Source of the DNA: Hibiscus mutabilis
Lineage: Eukaryota; Streptophyta; Magnoliopsida; Malvales; Malvaceae
Direction: 5' to 3'
Assembly (NCBI GenBank): GCA_019671005.1
Contig: CM033719.1
Location: 20,200,750 to 20,264,749, forward strand
Length of the DNA: 64,000 bases
In this document: positions 47,440 through 60,162 of the stretch, in pieces
How positions within the stretch are numbered: the first letter of the stretch is position 1
Layout: each line of letters begins with the position of its first letter
Translations under genes and position numbers: made by a program
The notes under the pieces: generated by a model
What the model saw: only the letters and a program-made list of their open reading frames with translations
Databases searched by the model: none
Told to the model about the DNA's origin: nothing

Positions 47440-48158
47440 ATGTCCTGGCTCCTTGCACTTGTAGCAATGAATCGTCTTTTTGCCTCTAGACTTTGATCTA
47501 GAATTTTGTTTTCCAGAACCCTCCTTATCTGACTTCCTTCCACGGTCTTGATTACCCTTAATATATAAACTATCAGCATGAGAGCTTTCCCCTGCATTCT
47601 GCTTCCGCTAGTTGTGAGCCAACAAAGTTGCAGTAATCTCTTCAACTTTGATTGCTTCTTTCCCATATGTAAGAGTAGTCACCATGTGTTCATAAGAAGA
47701 AGGCAATGAACACAACAAAATCATTGCTCTGTGTTCATCCTCAATCTTCACATCAAGTTGAGCTAAATCTTTGATTATTTGATTGAAGACATTCACGTGC
47801 TGCGCCAAATCATGACCTTCCTGCATCTTCAGCCCATACAACCTCTGCTTCAGATACAGTTTATTTGTTAGAGATTTTCCCTTAAATTGACTTTCCAATT
47901 TCTTCCATATTTCTTCCGGAGACGATAGATCAATTACTGATGCGTAATCTCATCTTCCAAACATAACCGTATGGTTCATGTCGCTCTCTGCTATAGTTCT
48001 TCCTAATCTTCATCCTCCATCGATATTGGTTTTGTAGATCGTAAAGCCTTTAAAATCCCTTGTTGCGCTAGCAGATCCTTTACCCTCATCTGCCACAATC
48101 TGAAGTTACCCTCACCATTAAATTTTACCACTTCAAATTTCACACCTGACATTGCCAT
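47440..48158 (-). pseudogene. Copia-2 gag, broken
   Basis: The likely start ATG at 48158 gives MAMSGVKFEVVKFNGEGNF and RLWQMRVKDLLAQQGILKAL, typical of the TNT1-like gag N-terminus. In-frame stops follow near 48000. The later region keeps LTNKLYLKQRLYGLKMQEG, VNVFNQIIKDLAQLDVKIED and an MILLCSLPSSYEHMVTTLTY stretch at 47608-47898. Another break occurs near 47610. Confidence 0.88.
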
Positions 48159-48181
48159 CTCAAACCTTCTATAATGCCAAT

Positions 48182-48489
48182 TGTTGAGAAATCAAGATAA
48201 TCAACAAGGAATTAAACAAACAAGAACACACGATTTTAACGAGGTTCGGCAATGTGCTTACGTCCTCGGGAGCGATGAGCGATTGTTTTCTTATTATGAG
48301 AGTGATCATACAATTAGGTTACAAATACATTATATAAGAGTAACCTTGGTACAATTACCAAAATACCCCGTACCTGCACCCCCAAACCCACTTAATCCTA
48401 GCCCACAAACTAACTCGAAACTCCTTTAATGGATAGATGCTCTCGCTCTAGCATCTGTACTTCATCTAGTATATGAGCCATACTTAACA
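48182..48489 (-). repeat. Copia-2 5' LTR
   Basis: A 308-bp partner of the LTR at 44137, with the same ends. It has a CTCTCGCTCTAGCATCTG insertion near 48440 that the other lacks and several substitutions. Confidence 0.9.
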
Positions 48490-49469
48490 TGAAGCAATGG
48501 ATACGCCCAGGACTGTCATCACTTCGCTCACTACACTTTTAGGACTTACGTGAGGAGCTACCCTCTCTCAAATGTCTAGCCCAAAAGCAATTACCAATCA
48601 ATCTCTCGATTTGTTTTAGCAAAAGCTACATCAAATTAAGCTTAAGAAGATTATGGAAGGGGATCTCTCTCGCAATCCAATATTAGTACGCTTCTCTTAA
48701 AGATTAAGGCATCGTCCAAATTATCCTAACTCCTCTTAGAGTTTAAGAACTTATTAATGCAAATCTCATTATCACTAATGGCACTAAGATCACCATTAAT
48801 AGTTTATGGCTTAAGCTCATCTTGGAGTTCTAAACTCTCTATGAAACAAGTCTCATTGACATATCATGAAGCAAATATGTGTAGAAATCAAAGAAGAAGC
48901 ACCATAAGTGTGAATCAAGCATTAATTAAACTCAAAAGTAAATATTAAATAATCTCAATCATCCAAACATCCATCGAATAATAACATCAAGTTTGTAAAT
49001 CAATAATAATCTCTCGATGTGAATCGGAGCAACAGACTTTCTAGTTGTATGTCTCAAGCACAGTGACAGCCTCCTCTCGATGGTCATTCGTCGACGTCAC
49101 AAGCTAGATGGGCCACCTCGACTTGGAGCTTCGAGCTTTCGTTAATGAAGGATGAGCTTGGAGCCTCCTCTCTAGATTGTTGTACGCCAAATCCAAGAAT
49201 GAAATCAGTTTAAATCAACTAAATTCTCTTCTCTTTCTTCTTTACTCCATCCAATTAGATTGCAGCAAGTGTTGGTCGATGCATTACCCAATAGGAGGGC
49301 AGTTGCCAATTGTAGGCAGTTATATAGAGACAGCCTTCCAGCAGATTCTAGGACACGTGGCCCAGGTATCCAATGCGTTGAGCAGTATGGCCACATAATT
49401 GAAAACATCCTATATGGGAGATAATTTGTGGAATCCTTTAAATCAAACATCGACAGTAAGATTTTGAAC

Positions 49470-49847
49470 ATGCATGCTCAATTTCAGTTTCAGTTGCAAG
49501 GATTTGAATCAGTTCTGACTAGATTTTGTGGGGAAAAGAAGGAATCTGTTTCAATTCCAAATGGTTCAACTGAGCCATTATCGTCTGCAAGTGTGGGATA
49601 ACCAATGATGACGATGAACATGCTCCCAAAAATTCCCCAACCATCGTTTCTTTTATCATCGGTGGTTGATATTGCTACTTTAGGTGGATTGGAAACCAAT
49701 CGAACATCGGGTCTTTTCTTACATGATGTTTTTTGTACCTTTGGGTTGGAGATGGCTCATCGTGACCTAGCTCGGGACAAATCTCTGTTAAACTTCATGA
49801 GTCATTAGTTTAATTTGATGCAAGTCGCGGGTAGGTTCTAGTGAACC
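49470..49847 (+). pseudogene. Gypsy gag, left part of the split host element
   Basis: The plus-strand frame reads MHAQFQFQLQGFESVLTRFC near 49470, a gag N-terminal coiled stretch, then a low-complexity linker with stops. The continuation is at 60604 after the hAT MITE and Tekay insertion are removed. Assignment is by position and by the gag core at 61320-61680. Confidence 0.45.
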
Positions 49848-49864
49848 TAGGTCTATAAACGAAC

Positions 49865-52584
49865 TGTAACACCTCATTTTCGGTCTGATAGAAAAACGGG
49901 TCGGAAGGCGTTACCGGAACAGAATCGGTGATCGAAAGAACACTTGTTTAAATAAAAATACAATTTTTCAGAATTTTAAGAATATGTTAAAGCAATGATT
50001 TATTGGTCGAATCAATTTCCATCTTTTCCTACCTTAAGGGATTTATACAACCGTTTCCAATAATTATTCATGACAATTTTCAATTTTTCGTACATGTGTA
50101 TCGATACGCCTATGAGCCGTATCGATACGTTGAGGTTATCCTAATTCCCAAATTTTCGATAGACTGAGACCCATACTGATACACGTTAAGGCGTATCGGT
50201 ACGCCTAACACTGACGGTTATTATCGTTGGCTTCTTTGGACCCGTATTGATATGTGCTCAAACTGTATCGATACGCTATGCATGATTCATTTTAAACAGA
50301 TTACAGGACTGACCAGCCATATCGAAACACCCCTGGGTCGTATCAGTATTCGTGGTCAACGCTTTCAAATTCAATTACCTGTATTGACACGGGATCAATA
50401 TGGCGCTACAGTGAATTTCTAGTAGCTAATTACCATATCGATACGCCACCAACTCGTATCGGCACGCCCCTTTAATCCGTTTCCAAAAACATAAACTCAT
50501 ATCGATACGCCATCACCTGTATTGATACGACAAGACCTGTAATGTCATTTTTAGTCTGGTTATTAGCATTTTGACCTATCAAATGTGGTCCAAAATCTAT
50601 GAAAATTTACCAGCAACCTAAAAACATATTAATCTTGCTACATGCCAAATTTTAAGGCTTTCAAAACCCATTTGCCAAATTTTGACTACACCATGCCAAA
50701 GGTGTCATTTTAGTCACTTAATACAAACACTTGTAAGTCCAATTTTAGCCATATTATGCATACCAAGATACCCATATCATATTACACAACAAAAAGATGT
50801 TTAGGACCTATAGAGACCTATGCCACCAAGCTAGGAGTTTAAGGTCTTTAAGTACATTACAAAAACGGATTAGTGACTTGCAAAATCTTCACATATCCCG
50901 ATCCTTGAACTTTAATCTGAACCACCTGAAATGCATGGAAGATGATATGCATTAAGCATTAATTGCCTACCTAGGTAGTCAAATAACCATGAAGTGAATA
51001 AAATGCACGTGTTAACAATATTAATAGCATGATAACATGTGATCAATGAATATGCATCTTAAGTAACAATCTATCCATGAACTTTTAGAAATCTATGCAA
51101 TTCATATTTAATCAACACTTTAATCCCTTGGATCGATATGTGATAATGGATACTCGAATTCTACCTCCTCCCCAAGTCTATAAAATCAATGAATGGTCGT
51201 ATCCCTCCTCCTCGCCAAAGACCAAGTCACAAACATCCCTCCTCATCGCCAATAAAGGCCGTAGCCTAGGACCAAAGTCCACCCTACCAACGAGCTCATG
51301 AATTTTATGGCATGCCAATTGTATCTAATGTCCATTCGAGTCCAATGATTCAATGATTTCAATGACAAGTTCAATGATCAATGCACATACTTAATAACAA
51401 TGTTCATTTCAATGATAAATATGTCATTTCTAAAGAGTCCATGATACTTTCCCTAAGATCCATGACTTGTTCCATGTTCGATGACATATCAATGAGTTCA
51501 ATGATCATGATTTCAATGTTATGAACTTACCAACCTTACCATACATGATTTCCATGAAGTTCCATGTAGTCATGGCTTGGAGAAATACTTGTTAATGTAA
51601 AAGGCAATGAAAAATGACATAGGGAAAGTACCTAGCCATTCCCATGACTCAACTACACTCACCTAGCCCTTTTAAGGATTTCTTGGCTCTTTGATGATGG
51701 TTCCTTTGTTGCTAGCTCTTGGAGGAGATGATGGAGCCTCAATCTCCCTTTCTTGAACTAGACAAAAATCAAAGGAAATCGATTACAATGATTTCAATGG
51801 TATTTACTAACTTCATAGAAAACTTTAGCTATGAAAATAACAAAAGAGAGAGCTAGGAAGCCATGGAGGGTATTTTTGGATTTTTCCCTAAACTTTCCAT
51901 GTGAAATTCCTCAACAACTATCCATGGAATCTCAAAATTGATAGAGGGCTTAGCCTTAACCACAAGAGAACTATGATTTGGTAACAAGAAACTCGAGAAA
52001 ACTCCAGCTTTCAAAGGATGTCAATGGAGGTGCTTGTTTAGGTTGAAGATGGAGAGGTGCTTGCTTTCTAAAGAAAGAAAGATGGATATAGATTGAAAAC
52101 AAGGTTTTAGTTAAAAGATAGGAATTGAAAAGGTAAAGTTTAAAACATTCCCTTAAGATTTCAATCACCCGTTGGACTTCCTTCCAATGAGCGAAACCTA
52201 TTTTTAGATCATATATTTCTTAATCACAAGTCATAATTCTATGACACCCTTATCCACACTTATGTCATCTTATGACAAATTAACCAAGGCCATAGACTCT
52301 TCACGTGAAGATAGCCAAGCAAGGAGGTGACTCACACCTCACATTGGTTTAATTACAACAGTGATCCTTTATCTTTTCAAACTTCATACAATTAACCCCT
52401 AACTTTTAATTTTTCATAATTTGGTCACTAAGCTAGCTTTCAAACTTTGCAATGAAGTCCTTAGTTAATGAATTGGCCTTAATTGTGTCCAAAGATCACA
52501 TAACACTAGGGTTTGACTTACCGATGTTGGATTTTTTATTGTCATAATCTGATTTACAACTAGGCCAGTTTTTGGGGTGTTACA
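49865..52584 (-). repeat. Tekay-type 3' LTR
   Basis: A 2720-bp LTR. It contains a paired-palindrome array at 50097-50529 and a series of CAATGA-rich short repeats at 51330-51530. It ends TTGGGGTGTTACA beside the purine tract. Confidence 0.92.
50097..50529. repeat. Paired 12-bp palindrome array (Tekay-type 3' LTR)
   Basis: Pairs start at 50097/50118, 50172/50192, 50243/50264, 50318/50339, 50380/50391, 50434/50455 and 50498/50518: spacings 21, 20, 21, 21, 11, 21 and 20 bp. The clearest copies read CGTATCGATACG. The 11-bp exception is one DNA turn rather than two. Confidence 0.85.
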
Positions 52585-52595
52585 ACTCTCTCCCC

Positions 52596-55500
52596 TTAAG
52601 AAAAAATCCGTCCTCGAATTTTACATGAATGAAAAAGGTGAGGATATTGCTTCTTTATTGTTTCTTCTGGTTCCCACGTCGCTTCTTCCACCTTATGATT
52701 CCTCCAGAGAACCTTAACCAAATGAATCATTTTATTTCGAAGTCTTTTGACTTCCCTTGCAAGGATCTGCATCAGTTCTTTTTCATAGAAAAGGTTTGGT
52801 TGAATCTTCACAGACTCAGGTTCAAGAACATGCGATGGATCATATCGATACTTACTGAGCATCAATACATGGAAAATGTCATGAATTCTACTCAATTCTG
52901 AGGCCAATGACAACAGATAAGCCATAGGGGCCAACTTTTTCAATAACTTCAAAAGGCCCTATGAATCGAGGACTTAGTTTTCTTTTCTTGCCAAATCTGA
53001 GAATTTTCTTCTTTGGGGACACTTTTAGGAAGGTTTGCTCGCCCATAGAATACTAGATATCTCTTATTCGTAGATCTGTATAGGCCTTCTGTCGGTCAAA
53101 GACAGCCTTAAAATGATCATGGATGATGGCAACCCGTTCTTCAGTTTCTCGAAGTAAGTCAGGGCCCAACATTTTGTCTTCACCGAGTTTAGACCAACAA
53201 AAGGGAGCATGACATCTCCTACCATACAATGCCTCATAAAGGGCCATTTAGATCGATACTGGATAGCGATTGTTATAAGCAAACTCAATGAGCGGTAAGG
53301 ATTTCTCCCAAGTGCCTTCAAAGTCAATGATGCATGCTCGCAGCATGTTCTCCAAAACCTGAATTACCCTTTCTAACTTACCATCAGATTGACGGTGAAA
53401 GGCAGTGCTGAGATTTACCTTGGTTCCCAAAGCGTCCTGTATTGTTCTCCAAAATCAAGATACGAACCGTGGGTCTCGATCAGAGATGATGGACTTAGGC
53501 ACACCATGTAATCTGATTATTTCTCGAATATACAAGTATGCTAACTTAGGCAAACTGAAGTCCATTCTTACAGGTAGGAAATGGGCAGACTTGTTGAAAC
53601 GGTCAACAATGACCCGTATGACATCATTCTTCTTGGGAGTCAATGGCAAACCACTGACAAAATCCATGGTTACCTTTTCCCATTTCCATTGTGAAAGTTT
53701 AACGGGTTGAAGGAGGCCAGTAGGTACACGATGTTTGGATTTAACTCGTTGGCACGTCAAACACCTAGCCACGAAGTCATTAATAGCTTGCTTCAGGCCA
53801 GGCCACCAATACAATTCTTGAAGATCCTTGTACATCTTTATTGTTCCCGGGTGAATAGAGAATTTGCTAGAATGAGCTTCCTTGAGAATGTCATTACGAA
53901 GAGGTTTATTGTTGGGTACACAAACTCGATCATAAAAACACAAGAGCCCTTTCGAATTAACCTTGAAGTCAGAATTTTCGTGAAGCTTAAACATGATAGC
54001 TTGCAATTCAGGATCTCGATCCTGCAATGACTTAATCCTAGACATGATTGTAGACTGAACTTGAAGTTTAGCTACAAGCCAGTGATGTTTCTTGATTCTG
54101 AAATAAGTGTTAATAGCTCGGGTACCTACAATGATTCAGTTAAGAACTCAATGTATGGTCAACAGATTAAGTTTCAATGGTTCAACAACAACACTTACCA
54201 AGCGAAGGTTTGCGGCTGAGTGCATCAGCCGCAACGTTGGCCTTGCCTGGATGGCGGTCAAAGGTAAGATCATAATCTTTAAAGAGTTCCATCAACCTCT
54301 GTTGTTGGAGATTTAACTCTTGTTGGATCAAAAGGTACTTAAGACTTTTATGATCAGTGAAGAGATAGCATTTCTCCCCAAAGAGATAATGTCGCCAAAT
54401 TTTTAATGCAAAGACAACTGCAGCAAACTCAAGATCATGAGTAGGGTAATTTAGTTCATGTGGCTTTAGTTATCGAGAAGCATAAGCTATAACCTTGCCT
54501 TTTTGCATCAAAACGCACCCTAACCCAAGATGAGATAAATCACTATAAACGGTGTAATCTTTTCCAGACTTAGGTTGGGTCAGGACCGGTGCATGAGTTA
54601 GGACTTGTTTAAGCTAATCAAAACTTCTCTGCTGGTCTTTAGTCCATACGAAAGGGGTTTCTTTACGTAGCAAATTAGTCAACGGGGTAGCTAATATAGA
54701 AAATCCTTTGGCGAATCTTCTATAGTAGCATGCAAGACCGAGGAAACTCCTTACTTCACCAACATTCTTTAGTGGTCTCCAATATACGATGGCTTGGATT
54801 TTTTTCGGGTCTAACTGGACACCCATCGATGAAATGATGTGACCTAAAAAGGTGACTTTAGTGAGCCAGAACTCACATTTGCTGAACTTGGCGTAGAATT
54901 GCTTTTCCTGGAGGGTTTGAAGCACAATACGTAAATACTCTTAATGCTCAGCTTGGTTGTTAGAGTAAATCAAGATGTCATTGATGAATACTACTACAAA
55001 CTTATCAAGATAGGGTTGAAAAACTCGATTCATGAGGTCCATGAAAGCCATTGGTGCATTGGTTAGCCCAAAGGGCATCACTAAGAATTCGTAGTGGTCG
55101 TATCTTATACGAAAAGTTGTTTTAGGCACATCACAATCCTTCACATTCATTTGGAAATACCCAGACCTCAAATCAATCTTGGAAAACAAAAAAACATCAT
55201 TGAGTTGATCGAATAGATCGTCTATTCTTGGGAGTGGGTACTTATTCTTTATGGTTACTTTATTTAACTGATGGTAGTTAATACATAGATGCATAGAACC
55301 GTCTTTCTTTTTAACAAAGACGACTGAAGCTCCCCAAGGTAAAGAACTTGGTCGGATAAAGCTTTTATCAAGAAGTTCTTGGATTTGAGCCTTGAGTTCC
55401 TTAAGTTCAATAGGGGCAATTCTATATGACGCAATGGAAATCGAAGTGGTTCCAGGTTGCAACTCAATTCCAAATTCCACTTCACGAGTTGGTGATAAAC

Positions 55501-55888
55501 CCGACAATTCATTAGGAAAGACATCAGAAAACTCCTTCACCGTGTCGATGTCTTGCAATTGAGGTATATCTATAATGGCATTTAAAGAAGGATTCTTAGT
55601 TTGATTATCGATGAGGGTTATACTTTCTTTGCCAAGACCTTGGAGGTACAACTTTTTCTTGCTACAATCCACCCAGGATTGATGCTCCCCAAGCCAATCA
55701 AGTCTTAGAATGGCATCAAATTCATAGATCGGGAGGGCTATCACATTGGCTGAGAAAGGAATTTCTTGAACCATCAAGGGGCAATTCTTACATATTGAAT
55801 CGATGGTGACACTATTACCTAATGGATTTGTTACATTGATCCTGGACATCAATAGTTCAGAGGGTAACTTGAATTTCTTGATTAACAC
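52596..55888 (-). pseudogene. Tekay-type pol (protease, RT, RNase H, integrase, chromodomain), broken
   Basis: Minus-strand. Protease with AILRLDWLGEH is at about 55700-55730. RT follows with YPLPRIDDLFDQL and SKIDLRSGYFQMNVKD. The catalytic site reads VVFINDILIYS, where Gypsy elements normally have DD, so the first catalytic Asp is replaced by Asn. RT continues with FYAKFSKCEFWLTKVTFLGH. Integrase (54045-53455) has the zinc-finger end CLTCQRVKSKH, TMDFVSGLPLTPKKND and SDRDPRF; its last acidic residue lies in ERVIQVLENML (53430-53248). The tail DIFHVLMLSKYRYDPSHV leads to LVKVLWRNHKVEEATWEPEE, a chromodomain-like end. The frame shifts between RT and integrase and again near 53000. Confidence 0.92.
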
Positions 55889-56099
55889 ATTGCTAATGAA
55901 AGTGTGAGTGATCCAGGATATATCAATGCATAAATGAGATGAGAAAATAACTCAATGGTACCTGCAATGATATCTGGAATCATCTTTCTCCTTACTCCGC
56001 ACGTGATACATCTAGGCAGAAGCCTTAGAATTCACGTGGTTAGATGCATTATTGGAGCTATGGGACTTTTCGGTGGTTCCCGATGTAACAGGTCTTGGT

Positions 56100-57274
56100 C
56101 CCTTAGCCTTAAAAGATTGGGCAAGTGACGAAGGGTTCACTGGTGCAGCAGCATTCCTAGATGGATTCTTAGGGCAATCCGTAATGAAGTGGCCTTGTTC
56201 ACCACAAAAATAAAAAGCTCTAGATTTCTTTCGACATTCACCAAAAGGATGTCTTTTCTAACAATAACTGTATATGGGATATTGTGTCTCTTTTCTCGAG
56301 CCTCTAGTGCTTTCCACTGAAGTAGTTCTTGCAATTGACTGAGATACAAACTGAGGCTTTGATAAATCACCGGACTGAGAAGGCTATCGGTGAGTCTGTT
56401 GCCTTGATCCTTATTGTCTTCCCTTTTTGAAAAGTAAAGGAGGACGATAATCAAATTGGGGCCTTTTATCGGGTCGAGACTATCCGCTGGACTTCAAAGG
56501 CATCTAGGTAGCCTCAGTAGTAATAGCTCAGTTAACGAGCTCTTGGAAATTCGTGATGCCCAAAGTGGTAAACAAAGGACGTAGATCATCATTAAGTCTA
56601 GCAATGAACATTCTGCATTTTTCTTCCTCCTTCTTGATATATTTAGCTCCGTACTTGTAGTACTTGAAAAAATCATAGACATATTGATCCATAGGTCGGT
56701 CTCTTTGCTTTAAGTGCAGAAAGATGCTCTGTCTCTCCGCCAAATAGAATTCACTAATGTATTTCTTACGAAACTCTCGAAGGAAGAAGTCCCATGTCAC
56801 AGCTTCTTCAGGGACTGTGAGAGTAGTAGTCTCCCATCAATGCTGCACCTCGTCAGCAATCAAGGGTAACGCACATTCGAGGTTATGCTCACCTGAGCAT
56901 TGGAGTTGCTTAGTCAAGATTTTCAAGGTGCTGTCAAGCCAATATTCAGCAACCTCGGGATCATAGGTACTATTTCCATAGAAGGTGTAAGCCCGGTGCT
57001 GGGCTAACTTGTCGATAGGAGATCTAGGTGCCAGGGTAACAGCAGTAGAGGTTTGTGTAGTCTGTTCGGCTCTCATAGAAGTCATGAATTGCTTAAACAT
57101 GTCAGCACTGTTTATAAAGAATTCAACTTGAACAGCCTGGATGGGTGGGTTGGTGTTTAATTCCTCATGCTGTGGTGGTTGGGGATTCAAAGGGTCTCCC
57201 TTTACTTCCTCGTCATGAGTCGAGGATCTTATAACATGATTAAGATCGATGCGGTCTTCGTGTGAGTCTAACAT
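56100..57274 (-). pseudogene. Tekay-type gag, broken
   Basis: Start MLDSHEDRIDLNHVIR at 57274. The capsid core reads AYTFYGNSTYDPEVAEYWLD and then, after a TGA stop near 56837, TWDFFLREFRKKYISEFYLA, RQSIFLHLKQRDRPMDQYV and ARLNDDLRPLF. A CCHC knuckle with FYFCGEQGHFITDC is near 56170-56210. Further stops occur near 56525 and 56400. The frame is the same as the RT frame, as expected for a single gag-pol reading frame. Confidence 0.88.
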
Positions 57275-57420
57275 TCTAAACTATAAAAGAAAAGAGGATC
57301 GGGTCAGTTGCAAGTCACAATATACAATAACAACTCCTAGGCGGCATAGACATTGCAATACACATGATAAGTCCACGTCTAATCCTATAATCAACTAAAC
57401 TCTAAATCTGATACCACAAA

Positions 57421-60162
57421 TGTAACACCCCTTCCCGGTCTGGTAGAGAACTGGGTTGGAAGATGTTACCGGAACAGAATCAATGATCGGAAGAACACTT
57501 GTTTAAATAACAATACAATTTTTTAGAATTTTAAGAATATTTTAAAGCAATGAGTTATTAGTCGAATCAATTTCCATCATTTACTACCTTAAGGGAGTTA
57601 TGCAACCGTTTCCAATAATTATTCATGACAATTTTCAATTTTCCTTACATGGGTATCGATACGCCTATCAGTTGTATCGATACGTTAAGATTATCCTAAA
57701 TCTAAATTTTTGAGAGAATAAGACCTGTACCTATACGTGTTATGGCGTATCAGTATGCCTAACACTGACCGTTATTACCGTTGGCTTCTTTGGACCCGTA
57801 TCAATACGTGCCCAAATCGTATCGATACGCTATACATGATTCATTTTAAACAGATTATAAAACCGACCAGCCGTACCGAAATGTGCCCAAACCATATCGG
57901 TACGCTTGGTCAACGCTTTCAAAGTCAACTACCCATATCGAAACGGGATCGATACGGTGCTACGGTGATTTTCTAGTAGCTAATTACCTTAGCGATACGC
58001 CACCAACCCGTAACGGTATGCCCCTTTAATCTATTTCCAAAAACATAAACCTGTAACGATACGCCATCACCCGTATCGATACGACATGACTGTAATGTCA
58101 TTTTTAGTCTGGTTATTAGCATTTTGACCTATCAAATGTGGTCTAAAATCTATGAAAATTTACCAGCAACCTAAAGACATATTAATCTTGCTACATGACA
58201 AATTTTAAGGCATTCTAAATCCATTTGCCAAGTTTTGTCTATACCATGCCAAAGGTGCCATTTTAGTCACTTATTACAAACACTTGTAAGTCCATTTTTA
58301 GCCATATTATGCATACCAACATACCCATATCACATTGCACAACAAAAAGATGTTTAGGACCTATAGAAACCTATGCCACCAAGCTAGGAGTTTAAGGGCT
58401 ATAAGTACATTACAGAAACGACTTAGTGACTTGCAAAATCTTCACATATCCCGATCCTTGAACTTAATCCAAACCACCTGAAATGCATGGAAGACGAGAT
58501 GCATTAGGCATTAATTTCCTAGTGAGGTAGTCAAATAACCATGAAGTGAATAAAATGCACATGTTAACAATATTAATAGCATGCTAACATGTAATCAAAG
58601 AATATGCATCTCAAGTAACAATATATCCATGAACTTTTAGAAATCCATACAATTCATATTTAATTAACACTTTAATCCCTTGGATTGATATGTGATAATG
58701 GGTACTTGAATTCTACCTCATCGCCTAGTCCATGAATTCAATGAATGGTCGTATCCCTTATCCTCGCCAAAGACCAAGTCACAAACATCCCTCTTCCTCG
58801 ACAATAAAGGTCGTAGCCTAGGACCAAAGTCCACATGTATCAATGAGCTCATGAATTCTATGGCATGCCAATTGTAACCAATGTCCATTCGAGTCCAAGG
58901 TCCAATGATTCCTTGATTTCAATGACAAGTTCAATGATCAATGCACATACTTAATAATCAATGTTCATTTCAATGATAAGTATGTCATTTCTAAAGGGTC
59001 AATGATACTTTCCATAAGATCAATGACTTGTTCCATGTTCAATGACATATCAATGAGTTCAATGATCATGATTTCAATGTTATGAACTTACCAACCTTAC
59101 CATACGTGATTTCCATGAAGTTTCATGTAGTCATAGCTTGGATAAATACTTGTCAATGAAAAATGACATAGGGAAAGTACCTAGCCATTCCCATGACTCA
59201 ACTACACTCACCTAGCCCTTTTAAGGATTTCTTGGCTCTTTGATGATGATTCCTTTGTTGCTAGCTCTTGGAGGATATGATGGAGCCTCAATCTCCCTTT
59301 CTTGAACTAGACAAAAATCAAAGGAAATCGATTACAATGATTTCAATGGATTCAATGGTATTTACTAACTTCATAGCAAACTTTAGTTATGAAAATAATA
59401 AAAGAAAGAGCTAGGAAGCCATGGAGGGTATTTTTGGATTTTCCCTAAACTTTCTATGTGAAATTCCTAAACAACTATCCATGGAATCTCAAAATTGATA
59501 GAGGGCTTAGCCTTACCCACAAGAGAATTATGATTTGGTAACAAGAAACTCGAGAAAACTCAAGCTTTCAAGGGATGTCAATGGAGATGCTTGTTTAGGT
59601 TGAAGATAGAGAGGTGCTAGCTTTCTAAAAAAATAAAGATGGATATAGCTTGAAAACAAGGTCTCGGTTAAAAGATAGGAATTGAAAATGCAAAGTTTAA
59701 AATATTCCCTTAAGACTTCAATCACCCGTTGGTTTTCCTTCCATTGAGAGAAACCTATTTTTAAATCATATATTCCTTAATCACGTCATAATGCTATGAC
59801 ACCCTTATCCACACTTATGTCATCTTATGACAAATTAACTAAGGCCATAGACTCTTCACGTAAAGATAGCCAAGAAAGGAAGTGACTCACACCTCAAATT
59901 GGTTTAATTACAACGGTGATCCTTAATCTTTTCAAACTTCATACAATTAACCCCTAACTTTTAATTTTTCACAATTTGGTCACTAAGCTAGCTTTCAAAC
60001 TTTGCAATGAGGTCCTTAGTCAATGAATTGTCCTTAATTGTGTCCCAAGATCACATAATTGACCATTTGGTCAGAAGTCAACACTTGGGTTTGACTTACC
60101 GATGTTGGATTTTCGATTGTCAGAATCTGATTTACAACTATGCCAATTTTTGGGATGTTACA
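57421..60162 (-). repeat. Tekay-type 5' LTR
   Basis: A 2742-bp partner LTR with the same palindrome array at 57652-58083. It differs from the other copy by scattered substitutions and small indels, for example near 58900 and 59340. Confidence 0.92.
57652..58083. repeat. Paired 12-bp palindrome array (Tekay-type 5' LTR)
   Basis: Same arrangement as in the other LTR, for example 57652/57673, 57726/57746 and 58052/58072, spacings 21, 20 and 20 bp. Several copies here are closer to CGTATCGATACG than in the left LTR, others less. Confidence 0.8.

Larger units (their letters stand above)
44137..48489 (-). mobile_element. TNT1/Tork-like Copia retrotransposon, full length, decayed (Copia-2)
   Basis: LTRs at 44137-44445 and 48182-48489 are flanked by TGAAG (44132-44136 and 48490-48494). 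Read on the minus strand, the interior runs gag, protease, integrase, RT, RNase H. The purine-rich tract before the 3' LTR reads AAGGTGGAGTTT. The site next to the 5' LTR is ATTGGCATTATAGAAG, a drifted version of TGGTATCAGAGC. Many stops and frameshifts make it defective. Confidence 0.93.
43826..49425 (-). mobile_element. Athila-type LTR, split by a Copia element
   Basis: The minus-strand 5' LTR begins on the plus strand TGATTGTGGTGTAGCATTC, next to the primer binding site at about 43800-43821 (complement TTTTGACACCGTTGTCGG). It is homologous to 16375-17625. The Copia element 44137-48489 sits inside, leaving LTR parts 43826-44136 and 48490-49425. The right end is estimated. Confidence 0.75.
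49865..60162 (-). mobile_element. Full-length Tekay/Del-type Gypsy retrotransposon
   Basis: LTRs 49865-52584 and 57421-60162 (2.7 kb) flanked by CGAAC (49860-49864 and 60163-60167). On the minus strand the 5' LTR is the right-hand copy. The primer binding site TGTGGTATCAGATTT, close to the Met-initiator type, is at about 57405-57420. The purine tract CTTAAGGGGAGAGAGT precedes the 3' LTR. The interior encodes gag, protease, RT, RNase H, integrase and a chromodomain-like tail. Stops and two frameshifts inactivate it. LTR ends are TGTAACACC and TGTTACA. Confidence 0.96.
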
